From assembly GCF_014805625.2 (NCBI RefSeq), contig NW_023998455.1, positions 8,063,700-8,127,699 of the forward strand: a DNA stretch of 64,000 nt, read 5' to 3'. The translations under genes and the position numbers were made by a program. Source of the DNA: Glossina fuscipes (Eukaryota; Arthropoda; Insecta; Diptera; Glossinidae). The notes beneath the pieces are model-generated. The model saw nothing but the letters and a program-made list of their open reading frames with translations, ran no database searches and was not told the DNA's origin. Shown in pieces: positions 27,793 through 39,990 of this stretch (position 1 is the first letter of the stretch; every line of letters begins with the position of its first letter).

Positions 27793-28161
27793 AGTTTTCA
27801 TTCCTTCCGTTTATGTTTATTCGAATTCAACTTTTAATTTAAATTAGCTATAATTTTAACAACTTTCTGCTTTTTTAATAGAGAAAATGTAGAAGACTTT
27901 ATTTTTTTGATATGAATCTCCAAAGCAAAGACATGACTAAACACTGACCAAAAATATGTATACGTATTTGTATAATATAATATTAATGATCTCTGGAGGA
28001 ATGTGGTGATTAATGAGGAGATACTCTTTGCCTTGTACCCATAATTGATTAGCCTGTAATTTGTTGAGCGAAAAAATTAATTCATTAGACATAATTCAAA
28101 TAACTGACTTGAAAAGATGAAGGCAAGAAAAAGTCAACACCAACGTTCCCCACTGTTAACG

Positions 28162-28167
28162 AATAAA
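28162..28167 (+). terminator. Candidate poly(A) signal of SLC22 paralogue 3
   Basis: An AATAAA hexamer lies about 370 nt after the stop codon. Other AT-rich near-matches exist, so this choice is weak. Confidence 0.25.
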
Positions 28168-29068
28168 GATGCCGCAATTTTATTATTCGATATTGTTAAT
28201 GATGGATCGACTTCTTTTTAAAAGCTATCTCCGGCTCTTGTAGAGCGAAATTCATTCAATCAACAGGTGATTTCTAAATATTGCTAGTGAACTTTTAAAA
28301 AAAAAGGCAAAGTTGTACGCAACCATTTTTAACGATTTTGTCAAGTCGTCGTCTATTTTACAATCATCTTTACATATATACCTGACTAAATCAATTTGCT
28401 GTAGTCATAAAAATTAAGTGAACAAAACTCCTACAACATATATATATATATATAAATTTACTACCCTTTGGGATCTTCCTTCCGCTAGGCGCCTTTATAT
28501 TATACTTACTATCTTTAGATATGCACGTGCGCTGTCGTCCTGTTTTTAATAAAGGATTCTTGTGAGTGCCTTCTGGTAAACTGCACAGGGACTTGCAAGT
28601 ATCGAACTATTTCGCGAATTTTTGACTAACAACGTTTGTTAAATTTTAGTAAAAGGTCACACAGAACCTTGGGAAAACACTGCAATGTCCAATGTACATA
28701 CCGCCTCTTATGGTGAGCCCAACAAGGGGACACTTTGTAACACTTACCAATCTCTAAAGAACGTTTCTGTTTTGAAAAGAATATTTTTATCGTCAATTTC
28801 TACAGAGATTGCAGAGACATCACAATAAACGTTGAGGTATTTTACATGAAGAAATCGAGATTTTCCGTCAGCTGAAGCTACGGGAATGCCTGGAAACAAC
28901 CTCAATGTAAGCGTATTACAAAAACATGATCGAAGGTCTACAAATCGCTAAATTAAAAGAGTGAAGCCTTAATTTGATTAAGTCTTTGCCTTATATGCCA
29001 GTGCCGTTTTGATGAACTTGTTTGCTTCTGTTCACGAAGAGTTTTTTGTCTAGGAATTTGTGGGATAT

Positions 29069-29241
29069 GCAGAAATGTCGGTCGAGTTCTTGTTGCATTG
29101 TAGTAAAAGAATGGGTTTACGAGAAATCGGACGTAGCAAGAAACAATTAGTCACCCGGGGGGATTAACATATGCTTTTCATTGACTTTCCTTACCACTTC
29201 GGTTTTTTATTTACTCGTGTTAACGACGTTTGTTTTTTTTC

Positions 29242-29279
<38 letters not shown>

Positions 29280-29940
29280 AACTTAGCCAGAGAATGAATT
29301 CTAATGCTAATGTTTTAAAGCACTAGCATCTAAGACTTCCGGCTTCATTTAAAACTCTACCGCACTTGAGATTTGAACCCACGACCATTGAGTTGCTAGT
29401 CGATACTCTTGCCTATTCAACCACTCAGGCGGATGTGTATGTTTTTTCTTATTCGCGTAGTTTAGTCTATTTTTAAGGCGGTAGTGTGAGAATGGCGAGC
29501 GTTTTTGAAAAGCGAAGTGTTTTGTTCAATTCGTAAAGAAATTTGTGCGGTGGACTTCTTGTTGCGTCGTAGTAAAAGTCGGCTCTCAGAGAAGTCGCAG
29601 CTGATTCTAAGTGTGTAAACCATAAGAAATAATTTTCGGGTTTTTAACCGCCCAACGCAATGCCTAGTTTTTTTTACTTTGGATGCATTGTTTTTATTGT
29701 ATTCCTTAGGCTGCGTTGTAAAATGTGAAAGCAAACTCTGGAACTAAATTCGGTCTCCTTTACTTCAATTTGCTAAAAGAGTTCAAATTTGGGCGGTATT
29801 CAGAAATGTCTTGATATATGGAAAATCGGACTTGACAACGCAAAAAAAGATATTATGCAATGGAGAAAGCTAAGGTAGATCTTTAATTAAATTTCTTTAT
29901 CACTTCGGTTTTCAGTCGTCAACGCCATTTCTGTTTTTTT
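29069..29940 (+). repeat. Two diverged tandem units, the first split by a SINE
   Basis: Block X (TTCTTGTTGCATTGTAGTAAAAG near 29088 and TTCTTGTTGCGTCGTAGTAAAAG near 29557, given as compared segments) and block Y (ACCACTTCGGTTTTTTATT near 29190 and ATCACTTCGGTTTTCAGTC near 29897) occur in the order X-Y-X-Y. The SINE sits right after the first Y block. This suggests an old duplication of roughly 0.5 kb or two neighbouring copies of one repeat. Confidence 0.4.
29244..29436 (-). mobile_element. tRNA-derived SINE, copy 2
   Basis: On the minus strand the element runs from ATCCGCCTGAGTGG through the Pol III box-A-like TGGTTGAATAGG and box B GGTTCAAATCTC to a roughly 90-bp body and an (ATA/AAT)n tail about 35 nt long. 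The 5' CCGC and the GCGG just after box B could pair as a tRNA acceptor stem. It matches the copy at 58807-58980 along its whole length. Flanks GTTTGTTTTTTTTCTT (29229-29244) and GTATGTTTTTTCTT (about 29440-29453) look like an imperfect target-site duplication. Confidence 0.8.
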
Positions 29941-32900
29941 TTTTGTTTGTTTGAACACGAAGTCCATAAGTCTCGATTCTGCAAGGAATACAAATAGTTA
30001 GAGCTGCATAGTAGAAGAGTTGCAAAATAAGAAAATATCAATGAGCTATAAGCAATGCTTTCGAAAGAAAATTGATATGAAATAGAATCCTGGTGCAAAC
30101 AACACGGAGCAACACGAGGTTCAGGCAAGAAATTTAATGTTGAAGCATTCTAAACTTTGCGTACTACTGATAGCTATTACACTCTGTACTACCTCTACTT
30201 AGTTGAGCATACAGCTTCACATAGGTGCTTACTTTCATGGGAGGGAATCTTAAAATTCAAGCGAAAATTGAAAACTAAAGTGCACATATATGGATATAAA
30301 TCTATGGACATGGAATAGAATGCGGTCGTTTTATAAATAGAGCGCAGTAGTAAAAACAGGATTATATAGTTGGCACTGAAGTAGATTGTCGGCGTAAGAA
30401 ATACTCTATGAAACTAAAGAAAGGCTTGTTCTTTGTCGATATACACCAAACGGAATCCATGCGTATAATCATGACGAATGTACGATTCACAACCAATCTA
30501 CCTTTAAAATCACGATTACAAGTCCCAAGCTTCTGCTGGGAAAAACAAAGTTGGCTTTGCATCTACATTCCCGCTAGGTTAAGTTCAAAAATCAAATAAA
30601 TTTTTTTTTTTCATTTTCATTTTTCATTTTGCGATTTTCAAGGTTTTTGTAATAGGACGAAAACCTTTTGCGGATGTTTCTTCTTCGCTCTTTAAAATTA
30701 TTATTAAAGTGAAAATTAAAACTCTTTAGGCTGGGATTCGATTTTCATTTCTCTTGAATTACGATCTTCGTCTTCATTTGCATCTTTATATAAAATGTTG
30801 TGCGCATTAATATGCGAAAAATCGAATCAAAGTCAGTATTTGCCTCGTCTTTGTAAATAAATTTATCCGCAAACGTACCCGTTGTGTCGAGCACTTGATT
30901 TATTTTTAAATGTAATTTAAGATTTATTAAGTATTCAAAAAAACTATTCATGACATTTTTTTTTTGTATAATTTTTACTTTTCAATGATGTGATCGTGAT
31001 TTAATATCATTTACAATGGTATATATGTGCTCTGATTTCCTAAAAGACAATGAAAAGGTTATTTCGCGCATAATCGAAACAATAAAATTTATTGATATTG
31101 AAAAATTCTGTAAACGGTTTAAACGATTTCACAAGCGGCTACGGCAAAAAATAATGATAAAATAAGAGACAATGGTTTTAAGAATAAAAAGCAAAAAAAA
31201 AAAAAAAAAAAACGACAAGAAAGGAGTTCTGTAGTTTAAACCGAATTTGGAACCCTCAAGAAGATTCCGCCGCAAAATTTGAAGGATTATAGTAAGAAAG
31301 AAGGTCAGAAAAGAATGTCGGAATAAGTAACAGAAGTATACTAAACTAAAGGAAAAAGAAAAGAAAAGTTAAGAAAAGTTTTTTGTACCAGTGTTTGCTT
31401 ACGTAAGTACTACTTATGTAAGTAAAGGAAGGAAATAGGTTGGTAGCTGAGGGATCAGTCCAATATGATCGGTTCTCGAGCTCGACCTGCTTAAAAAATG
31501 TATTGTGTATCTTAGCATAAACTGTAGTCGAAAATAGCTGAATAGCTGATAACGGAATGGACAGACAGACAAATATAGTAAATGAATTCGTTCATTGATG
31601 GAATTAAGTTTGATTCCGGTGGTTGCTGCTACACGATGAAATTAATATTCTTTCTGTGTAGTGGATGTGAAATTGTTTGTTGACAGAGACGATACATATT
31701 TTTGTTCTTTAGTAACTTCCATCAAGAGATGGAGAACTGAACTGAAGCTAATGAAAAGGTTAACGTTTTCCGTTTTTGGGCTCTAGAGACACTTAATGAT
31801 TCGAAAAGCGCCGAATGCAGGTAAGTGTGCAATGCAAAGCGGTTGCCAACGCAACTATCATCGATACTTGGCTGCCTCTAGAGAAAAACAGTGTACAGGT
31901 AAGAGCATTGAAGTGTGTGTATGTTGATGCATATGCATAAATTTAATGTTATTAAGTAGTTAGTTGTGTAGCTATTTACTTTATGCTTGGAATTAAAATT
32001 TTTTTTTCAAAAGAAAAAAGAAAAAAACAAAAACGACAAATGTAAGTAAAGGTCAATCCGCATCATCAACTACATGATGAGCATCATCATCTTCAGCATC
32101 ATCGATACGTATTATATGTATGTGCATAATGTCATATGCTATTCTCCTACAACAATAATAATAATAATAACAACAACAACAACGATAAAATCCTCGCTTG
32201 TTATGCCGTTTTATTGTTATTGTTATTGTGTTTGTGTACGTTTTCTATGCAAACTATTTAAATTGCAAAAACATTTTAACTGAAATCGAACAAAAGGCAA
32301 AAAACAAAGATTTATAATTTAATTTATTAGCGAAGACAATATATTTTGACATGTTGCAGAGTAGTTTTATATGTTGTTTTTTGTTGTCTTGCTTTTTATT
32401 TAAAATTTTTTTGCTTTCAATTTCTTATAAAATTATCTGTAATCTTACTTGGATTTTGTAAATGTCTGCATATCGTAACTATTAAGATATCCATGTTACT
32501 CGGCTTGGGTCTCTCAGTTTGTTTACTTGTGAATGTAAATCATTGACATTAGCAGACAGTTTGACAGACAGGCTGCTCACTCAACCACTACAAAAAACCA
32601 AAATGTATTGAAACAAATCCGTAGACAATTGTGTGGCACCAATATGTGTTTTTATATATATTTTCGTATGCTCGTTGATACAACTGTGCTGCGGCTTTCT
32701 AGGAAATCGCTTTTTTTACGTTCATATTACGTACAAAGTTATCGTAGCTATAGTGTGTTATTTTACCATTTTACTTTTCACCTTATTTGCCCAATGACCC
32801 ACAAAACCAATTTAGCCAACGTGTAAGCTTTTTTTATACAAATTTTAACAAGTGCGGTTGTTTCGACCGCTTGAGTTTTAGGTGAACGTAGAAGTTTCCC

Positions 32901-34252
32901 TTCAATTATCATAAACATTAAAAATGATCTGGAGAGAGAAATCGCACTAGGAACAGTATCGATACAATTCGTTATTATGCAAGCGCTGAAAAGAAGTGGG
33001 AGCGCTTAAAAGGGGACACGAGCATGAAGGAAATAAATTACAGTTGAAAACCAACTTCCCCGGCACGCCATGTAGGCTGTCAGCGGGGTATTCCACACAA
33101 GATTATATGCCGAAGGAGGCCGTGTGTGTAGAACAACGCAAAGTCCAGGTAACATCAGTCCGTTCGGGAAAAAGGTTTCGCTCGTCCATCCGTCTTTGTA
33201 AGAGAACGTTCATCTGCCTGTGTAATCTTTCCCGAATAGAAAATGAAATGAGTAAATCAATAGCCAAACTGGCTAGTTTTACAATGACGGTTACGTTTAT
33301 CCGTTACAACCTCCGACATCCGTCTCACTTTTTGTCTATATTAATATAGTGTATTATTGCGTTACACAATAGTGTCTGACTTTTTCTACATGATAAAAAA
33401 AATATTACTTTCTGTTGCACAAAAGCTGGCTTTAGTTAATAAAACTTTTCGTTTTTTTTTTTTTTTTGATCAGCCACTCGGGAGGTTCGTCTTGTACGTA
33501 TGCGCACGGTCGTGATTGGGAAGAATTTGTAGGGTAAGGTTGGAGGGAAGAGGCGATTAATATAAAAATGGACTTATGGGTGATATTAAAACACGTTTTT
33601 AAAAAACGCAGTATCGCACAGTTTAGAAAGCATCTTCTACTCGAAATTGTTGCGCCACGGTTGAGTCAGTTTCCCATTCGGTTCGCAAATGTAGTCTTCA
33701 TTGAAATATATCGATTTTTTTCTTTAGGGTACATTTCCCTGAACATATTGTATTCTTGTAAATTTTCCTCTTGTACGATCATTTGTATGTATGTTGTTAT
33801 TTGTTGAATTTATAGATAAACTTCTTTTTTCACTTCGAGGTGTTGTTTTGCTTAAAGATTTCTTAACTACTTAAATTAGTGTATTGTGTCTGCAGAGGTA
33901 CAGTAATGGCAGTGGTTGATCGTTCGTTCATCCATTCATTCATATATTCGTCAAACAACTAGGAATGACCTCTCCTTATCTCTTTCTCCTCACTACTGCC
34001 TGACTAAAAGTTGAATATTCTTACAACTCTTTGTCTATGTCTTTTATTGTTGTTTGCATGTGCTCCTCTCGTGTGCTTTTTGTTTATCTTTGAAATTTGC
34101 CTCATTTCGTTCAGTTCATTGCTTTGGTAATGGTGGGATCATGTGAAGCTAGCGACATTTAAACGCTAGCAACTTATTAGATCTCTCGCTGACGCTGCGC
34201 ATATGCTGGCGTGTTGTTTTCTTATTGTTCCGCATCGGAAAGCTATTGCGGC

Positions 34253-34260
34253 TATAAAAG
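34253..34260 (+). promoter_or_regulatory. TATA box of the cuticle protein gene
   Basis: TATAAAAG lies about 245 nt before the start codon, with TTCAGC (initiator-like) about 20 nt downstream. TATA-containing promoters are usual for highly expressed insect cuticle genes. The transcription start is not proven; an alternative GTTCAGTTAGT initiator-like site occurs near 34363. Confidence 0.5.
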
Positions 34261-34497
34261 TTAAGAATTGTATTCAGCGAAGCACAATATTATCTGTATA
34301 AGCTTTTAAGACAGATCGTGCGGTTGAAAGAGAAACGTTGACATTTTTTCACTAGTGTCACGTTCAGTTAGTTAGCTTCCTACGAAGCGACTTTAAGTGA
34401 TTACCTTGCGGATTTTTCGGGTATTTCGAAAAAGGATATACCACGAGCTCATTCTGAAACTAAAAGGATAACACTTTGAATTCTTGACTACCGGAAT

Positions 34498-36226
34498 ATG
34501 TTTGTATTAAAGGTGTGTGCAATTTATGAATTAAAAAAAAACTTTTCAAAAACTGCAATAAAACGGCCGCAGAGCCACTAAAAAAAAAAAAAGAAGAAAA
34601 CAATCCAATGAAACAATAAAGTGGTTCAGGTAAAGGGTGTTTTACAACCAAAGTGATTTTCAAGTATTTAGACCTTTACAATACGTTCACGTAAGACTTA
34701 ACGTAACAACCAATAAAAATGTGATACCTTAGGGGTACGTCTTAAGATAAGTCGCGTGCGTTGTAGTGCTGTTTAGGCTACAGACCGCTATAGCTAGCTA
34801 ATAGCTGCCTCCAACCTGTTCTTTCCTGTCATCGTGCGAATAAACTTAAGTCAGCAAGAATGTAATACTACTCTTGACCCGATAATTTGTCCGCGTCAAC
34901 TAACACGTCTTCGATCGCGGCGATGACGTTAACAAGAACATTTTAAAGTATATCAATTATTGTAGCAGCTGTGGATTAATTCACTTTTAGTAGAACAACG
35001 ATCCCAATATAAACGGATCACAGCTACATCGGAGTGGCTTGGTATATGGAAAGGCTTTTTTGTCCTTTATATTAGCACAAAAGTACATGTTTCACAATAT
35101 TATTATCGCTCGAGCGCATCCCAGACCCCAACAATTTTTTCGCTGCTTATTATATTTGTAGTTAAAGCGTATTATGGCTTCGAAGAAAAGCATCCAAGCG
35201 TTATGAAAGCCCAAATTCCAGTGCACAGGCCGTGAGGTAGATTATTGCTAACAAACGTAGAAGTGATAGACGATCACATAATGAGACAGTCACGCACTTT
35301 CGCCTCTAAAATCCTGGATGTAAGAGCCCATAGATTGGACTTAATGGTTATGGATTATATTTATATTAGTAGAGCAGGCACTTCACGTATATTAAAACAT
35401 TTCTCCTCATTAATCGCTATATTGCCCCTTCAATAAGTTGTTATGGCTCCTACGCTTCTATGCGTCCATTTGCTCCACGATGTTAGATGGACTTTCATTT
35501 ATTGTGGCTTCCACTTTTTTGTGATGCGAGCAAAGCATTTCGCGTATGGTTTATCGGACACATTTCCTAAAAGCTGACCGAGTTAATTCAAACTTTTGTT
35601 TCAGATACTTTTGTTTACCATCTCTATAACAGTGGGTTATTGCGGTGTTGTTGGTCCATATCACGGACCCTTACATTATGGTCCAGCATACGCACCTCAT
35701 GCGCCAGTGGCTTATGTAGCAGCTGGTAAGTACTCGCCATAAAATATTAAGCTGTTCATTCGCGTTTCTTCCTTCATTTTTAGCACCAAAGCCAGCCGCT
35801 CCAGAACCTTATGATCCGGCTCCGAAATACAGTTTCGGTTATGACATACAAGATGGCTACACTGGAGATTCGAAGAGCCAACATGAAACACGTCATGGCG
35901 ATGTTGTGAAGGGCAGTTATTCGGTGGTTGACCCTGACGGTACAAAACGCACTGTTGACTACACTGCTGATCCCCACAATGGTTTTAATGCTGTAGTTCG
36001 TAAAGAGCCCCTAGCTTACAAGGCCGTTGCTCCTGTGGCGGTAGTAGCACCCGCTCCCGCCCCGCCTCTTCCACCGTTGCCTAAAGTAGCTTATGCTCCG
36101 GCCCCCGTACATGTAGCACCAGCCCCCGCACCTGCTCCCCTGCCAGGACCTGGTTTCCATGCAGCCTATCCCGCCTTGGCTCATGGTGGCTACGCTCCCT
36201 ATTTGGGGCATTACTATCACAAGTGA
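34498..36226 (+). CDS. RR-2 cuticle protein (CPR family)
   Basis: This is a secreted structural protein that binds chitin in hard cuticle. Exons are 34498-34512 (only MFVLK), 35605-35725 and 35784-36226, all GT..AG and in phase. The tiny first exon joins [14 protein letters not shown] to form the signal peptide; a first intron just after the initiator codons is the typical arrangement of insect cuticle genes and supports this start. The Rebers-Riddiford RR-2 domain follows an alanine/proline stretch: [20 protein letters not shown], then [34 protein letters not shown]. The C-terminus is rich in Ala, Pro and His and ends GHYYHK. Intron 1 is 1092 nt and may carry regulatory DNA. The closeness to Dys suggests the Drosophila Cpr92A orthologue, which I could not verify. 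Confidence 0.92.
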
Positions 36227-36616
36227 TGAACAATTGATTCCTTTATTTTTTTTTGCCTTATTCATATCATCACGTAATTGTATATAGATGTATGTAGACC
36301 ATGTGTGCAGCATACGGCGAATTTATTTTAATTTATTTCTCCTCTTTTGGGCTGTTTTCAATCGTTTCGTCTTTAGTCTTCCCCTCCCCTTCAGCCATTA
36401 CTCACAATTAATTGTCTTGCTAAGGTGAAGTGGTTTGTTCGTTCAGTTCAGTGTTAAAGACAAGTTCGCTTTCTTCGTCTTCCTCTTCTTTTGCATTTTA
36501 ATAATTGTGTATTATAAACTTTAATGTAATTGTTTTTTTTTTTACTTTAAAACGAAGTTAAGTTAGTTATCTGAAGTATTGTTTATGATGTTTTTTTTTT
36601 TTTCTAATTAAATAGT

Positions 36617-36622
36617 AATAAA
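36617..36622 (+). terminator. Poly(A) signal of the cuticle protein gene
   Basis: AATAAA is followed directly by a GT-rich run (TGTGTGTGTTGTTGTTTT), the usual pairing of hexamer and downstream element. It lies about 390 nt after the stop codon. Confidence 0.55.
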
Positions 36623-36884
36623 ATGTGTGTGTTGTTGTTTTATATGAAAAATAAGGATTTTTTTTTCATTTTAATGGAAATGAGCAGTCGGTGAGGATTA
36701 TAAATTGCTTAAGTAATGGGAGTACTTTGTAACACTTGCTGATTATTTTCCTCTCCCTTTCTGCTATGAGAAGATTTTCTTCCACATCTCATTTACTTGA
36801 ACTTGACGGTAGAGTTTTCTTATTTCAAGAAATCAATTCTGCTACAATATTAGTAATGTTGAGCATAGCTTCCGTTTTCTTTTT

Positions 36885-37110
36885 ATTCCCACCGAAGAAT
36901 GACGGATATATTCGTCTTGGCAAAACGTTTCCAACTCCAGGAGGAACAAACTCCACAAAGTATATATACTCCCGATAAGCATCAAATTGCGAATTGCTTT
37001 AAGCTTGTCCGCCTGTCTATCTGTGTAGTGTCTGTTGCAAGAAATCTCCTGACCGCAGAAATGAAGTTCTTGCAATGTTTTTGTTCCTATGTCCATCTGT
37101 CCGTTTCACC
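36885..37110 (-). repeat. Dispersed repeat copy (family R)
   Basis: The stretch CACCGAAGAATGACGGATAT, GCAAAACGTTTCCAACTCC, AAGTATATATACTCCCGAT, GTCCGCCTGTCTATCTGTG reproduces the order seen at 43975 and 63630. A second TGTCCATCTGTCCGTTTCACC block at 37089 suggests a partial duplication. Confidence 0.6.
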
Positions 37111-37984
37111 AACTGTGTAGTACCTGTGGTGAACAATTTTTCGTTTGCAAAAGACTTTGGAAATGACCCAAACCAGCCAAAGGAAATGTCTACAACCCTG
37201 TATATGCCTGTGTATGTAACCAAAAATTGTGAACACATTTGCTTTCCGCGTTGTTCCGTTGTTGCTCATTAAATTCAACACGTTCATCATACAGTTATTC
37301 TAAAAGTGCAAAAAATCGTCTCCATCTAATATTATAGAATATGCAAAGTTGGGTCCCTTTCTTTCCCTTATTGTTTTACATGTGTCAGAATTCCCACTAA
37401 TAACAGGCAGATGGACCATTACGTAGATAGGAATACGTGATTAAATTGCTACGCAATGTATGCATATTTGCTGTAGTTGTAATCATTGTATGCTGCGCCG
37501 CTTCTGGTAAAGAATGCATAAAAGTATTGTGCGGATGTACGCATCATATGGAACGATCTGAGGTGATCTCAAGTTTATCACTTTCTAAAACGAGCTAAGC
37601 TTATCTGTTGTTCTCTCCATGCATTGTTCTGATCAATCCATAGGTCGAGATTTTGGGAAACATTTTGACGTAATTTGGTAGAGCAACGTGAGTTGATCTA
37701 AGGACGAACGCTTTTACAAGTGGTTCGAACCTCTTATCCTATAATGCATTATTTTGGAAAGTCGTTATATGAGTAATTGTAGTAAGCGTAGTGGTGTGGG
37801 GTATTTAATGATGGGCCGAAGCTTTTACTTACGTGTTTCTACTTGCTCTATATGAATGTGTATTTTCTAACTTTAAATAAAACGACAAGTGTTTCATTAA
37901 TATAACGATTTAATGTTTTTACTCTTTTAATTTGTTATATTGATTGATGTATAAACGCTTTTTTGTTTTTTCGATTATATTATA

Positions 37985-38052
37985 GTTAAATATATATATA
38001 TTAATATATATATATATACATATATATACATGCATATATATACATACATATC

Positions 38053-38093
<41 letters not shown>

Positions 38094-38425
38094 ATATTTA
38101 ATTTAATATTTTGTAAGAGTATATAATTTAGATATATATATATATTTAAGTATGTATATAATATTGTTATTAATATGATATGAATATATATATAAATATG
38201 CATGTGTCCGTGTGTTTAAATTTCAAAGAATTAATACATAAAACTTCCTACCATTTTTAGCAGTTTTGGGGAGGGGTTTTGTGAAGTTACAAGAAATTAA
38301 TAAAAATAAAAATTCTTATGTTTTATCAAAATTCATATAAATACATAGGAGAGTGTGTGTATGTGTGTGTGTGTGCGTATGTATGTATGTATGTATGTAT
38401 GTATGTATGTACGTATGTATAAGTA
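37985..38425. repeat. TA and GT/GTAT microsatellites
   Basis: A run of TA, ATAC and TATG units covers about 37985-38100, and a TG/GTAT tract covers about 38347-38420. These are simple-sequence repeats; the frame at 37919-38203 made of Ile/Tyr repeats is an artefact of them. Confidence 0.85.
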
Positions 38426-39834
38426 AGTATTTAAAGGTACGATTTTATTTTTAAATTTTATCTATTTTTTATTTCTTTATTAGAAAAGAAAATTAAAATT
38501 AAATTTCCGAAAAAAATAATAGTTTTTTTTCTCTGGTTATTTAAGATATATTAGTAAAGCTTTGGGATTTGTTGTGATAAGTCGAAGAGGTTAAGTAAAA
38601 ATATACTTTTTTTTGCTTTAAATGTTTTTCTTATTTTTGTTTTTTTTTTTTGGAAATTAATTTAACTAAATCTAGTCTAGCGGTAATTATTTTTCTTTTA
38701 TTTTGTTACTGTAGCAAATTTCTTTAGTATTACAAAATGTTTAAATGCTAAATTGATACGTTTAAGCTGATTATCATTTTATTAAATATTTATCGTCTCA
38801 TGCAAAACTGTTTTCGAGCGTAATTACCAAAAATTTAACTCTGTTATAAAGCAATTCTTAAAGAAATGCAACTCAACACGAGCTTCCCTTCTCTACATCT
38901 ATTTCATTTTTTATTCACTTTAAATAGCTAAATAACACTTAATAAATTTTCATTTTCGTTTCCTCTTCACTTTAATTTATTAAAGTTTTAAATCATCATT
39001 TGATTTTTTTTTTTTTTTTTTCGTTTTATATATAACTCATAATAATAATGACATAAAAACATATTAAAAAAGAGTCAGTTGGTTTTTTTTTTTCTTCGTT
39101 CTTTTTGTCTGTCTATGTTATCGGGATATGTCTTTCACGTTTGTTCGGTTTTGATTATGTCGGCAATGTTGTGTTTATTGGCAGTTGAAATATACATAAG
39201 CATAATTTAAATAATACAATTTTTTTATTTGTAAAAATTATTAAATTATATAAAATATCATTTATAAATATACATATATATATATAAAAAAAAAAAAACA
39301 ATTTTTTAAACATATAAATTTCATAAGTTTTTTTTAATTTTATTTTCTTTAGAGATTTTATGCAAATTTTCAAATTCGGTTAATTTTATTTTCTAAATTT
39401 TTAATTTTTTAATTTTTTTATTTTAGTAGTAAAACTTGAGATATGTTAATATGATATTAGGTGTTTGCAGTATATGTCTTTATTCATACTTTATGTAATT
39501 TTTTTTCATTATCTAAAAAAGTTTGTTTAATGTAATATTGTCGCGATTTTTTTCTTTAATATTTAAATATTTAAAGGGATTTCAAGGATTGTATTTGTGT
39601 GCTTAATTCTTCAGTAGTTTTGGAATCGGGAAGATTGTGTATATATATATACTGTGGGAGGAGAAGAGCGTACCCATCGCTTATGCACAGGAAACGCAAC
39701 TTGATCACATAAAAATAAAGCTAACGCTGATTACAATGCGAAAGAAAAACGGAAAACAGAAAAACCAAAGGAAAGGAAATAGTGTTCGGCTTAAATTGTT
39801 TTTATATCCACCACCGTAGGATATTGTTAACAGC

Positions 39835-39990
39835 CTACATAGTACACACAACCTTGATCAATATCAAATTCCGAATCGATTTAGGTATGTCCGTCTGTCC
39901 GTCTATGTAACGTCTACACTGTAACGAAACGCCTGCATGCAGGCTACTATTAAAATCGGACCAAGCCGGCCGAAGGACATAAATTGAGAA
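39835..39990 (-). repeat. Dispersed repeat copy (family R)
   Basis: CAAATTCCGAATCGATTTAG, then TGTCCGTCTGTCCGTCTATG and AAAATCGGACCAAGCCGGCC follow the block order of the other minus-oriented copies. Confidence 0.5.

Larger units (their letters stand above)
27793..34497. other. Gene-poor interval before the cuticle gene
   Basis: No gene is supported. The stretch holds a SINE copy (29244-29436), diverged repeat units around it, a (TA)n tract near 28438-28455, a 20-nt A-run near 31200, and an AAT/AAC trinucleotide run at 32157-32185. The 117-codon frame at 32996-33349 (plus) lacks a recognisable domain and lies beside the repeat-like block at 33471. Short GACAGACAG traces of family R occur near 31560 and 32555. 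The last about 250 bp are the promoter and 5' UTR of the cuticle gene. Confidence 0.55.

Noticed and set aside
32996..33349. 117-codon plus-strand frame
   Set aside because: No recognisable domain, no intron signals or promoter, and it lies beside repeat-like sequence, so I do not call it a gene.
35712..36313. Antisense open frames over the cuticle gene
   Set aside because: They are mirror frames of the GC-richer RR-2 exon and show no independent domain or splice signals.
37655..37735. tRNA-like stretch TTTGGTAGAGCAACG ... GGTTCGAACC
   Set aside because: It has box-A- and box-B-like words, but neither the T-arm stem nor an acceptor stem can be paired.
37919..38203. 94-codon Ile/Tyr-rich frame
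   Set aside because: It is a translation of the TA/ATAC microsatellite.
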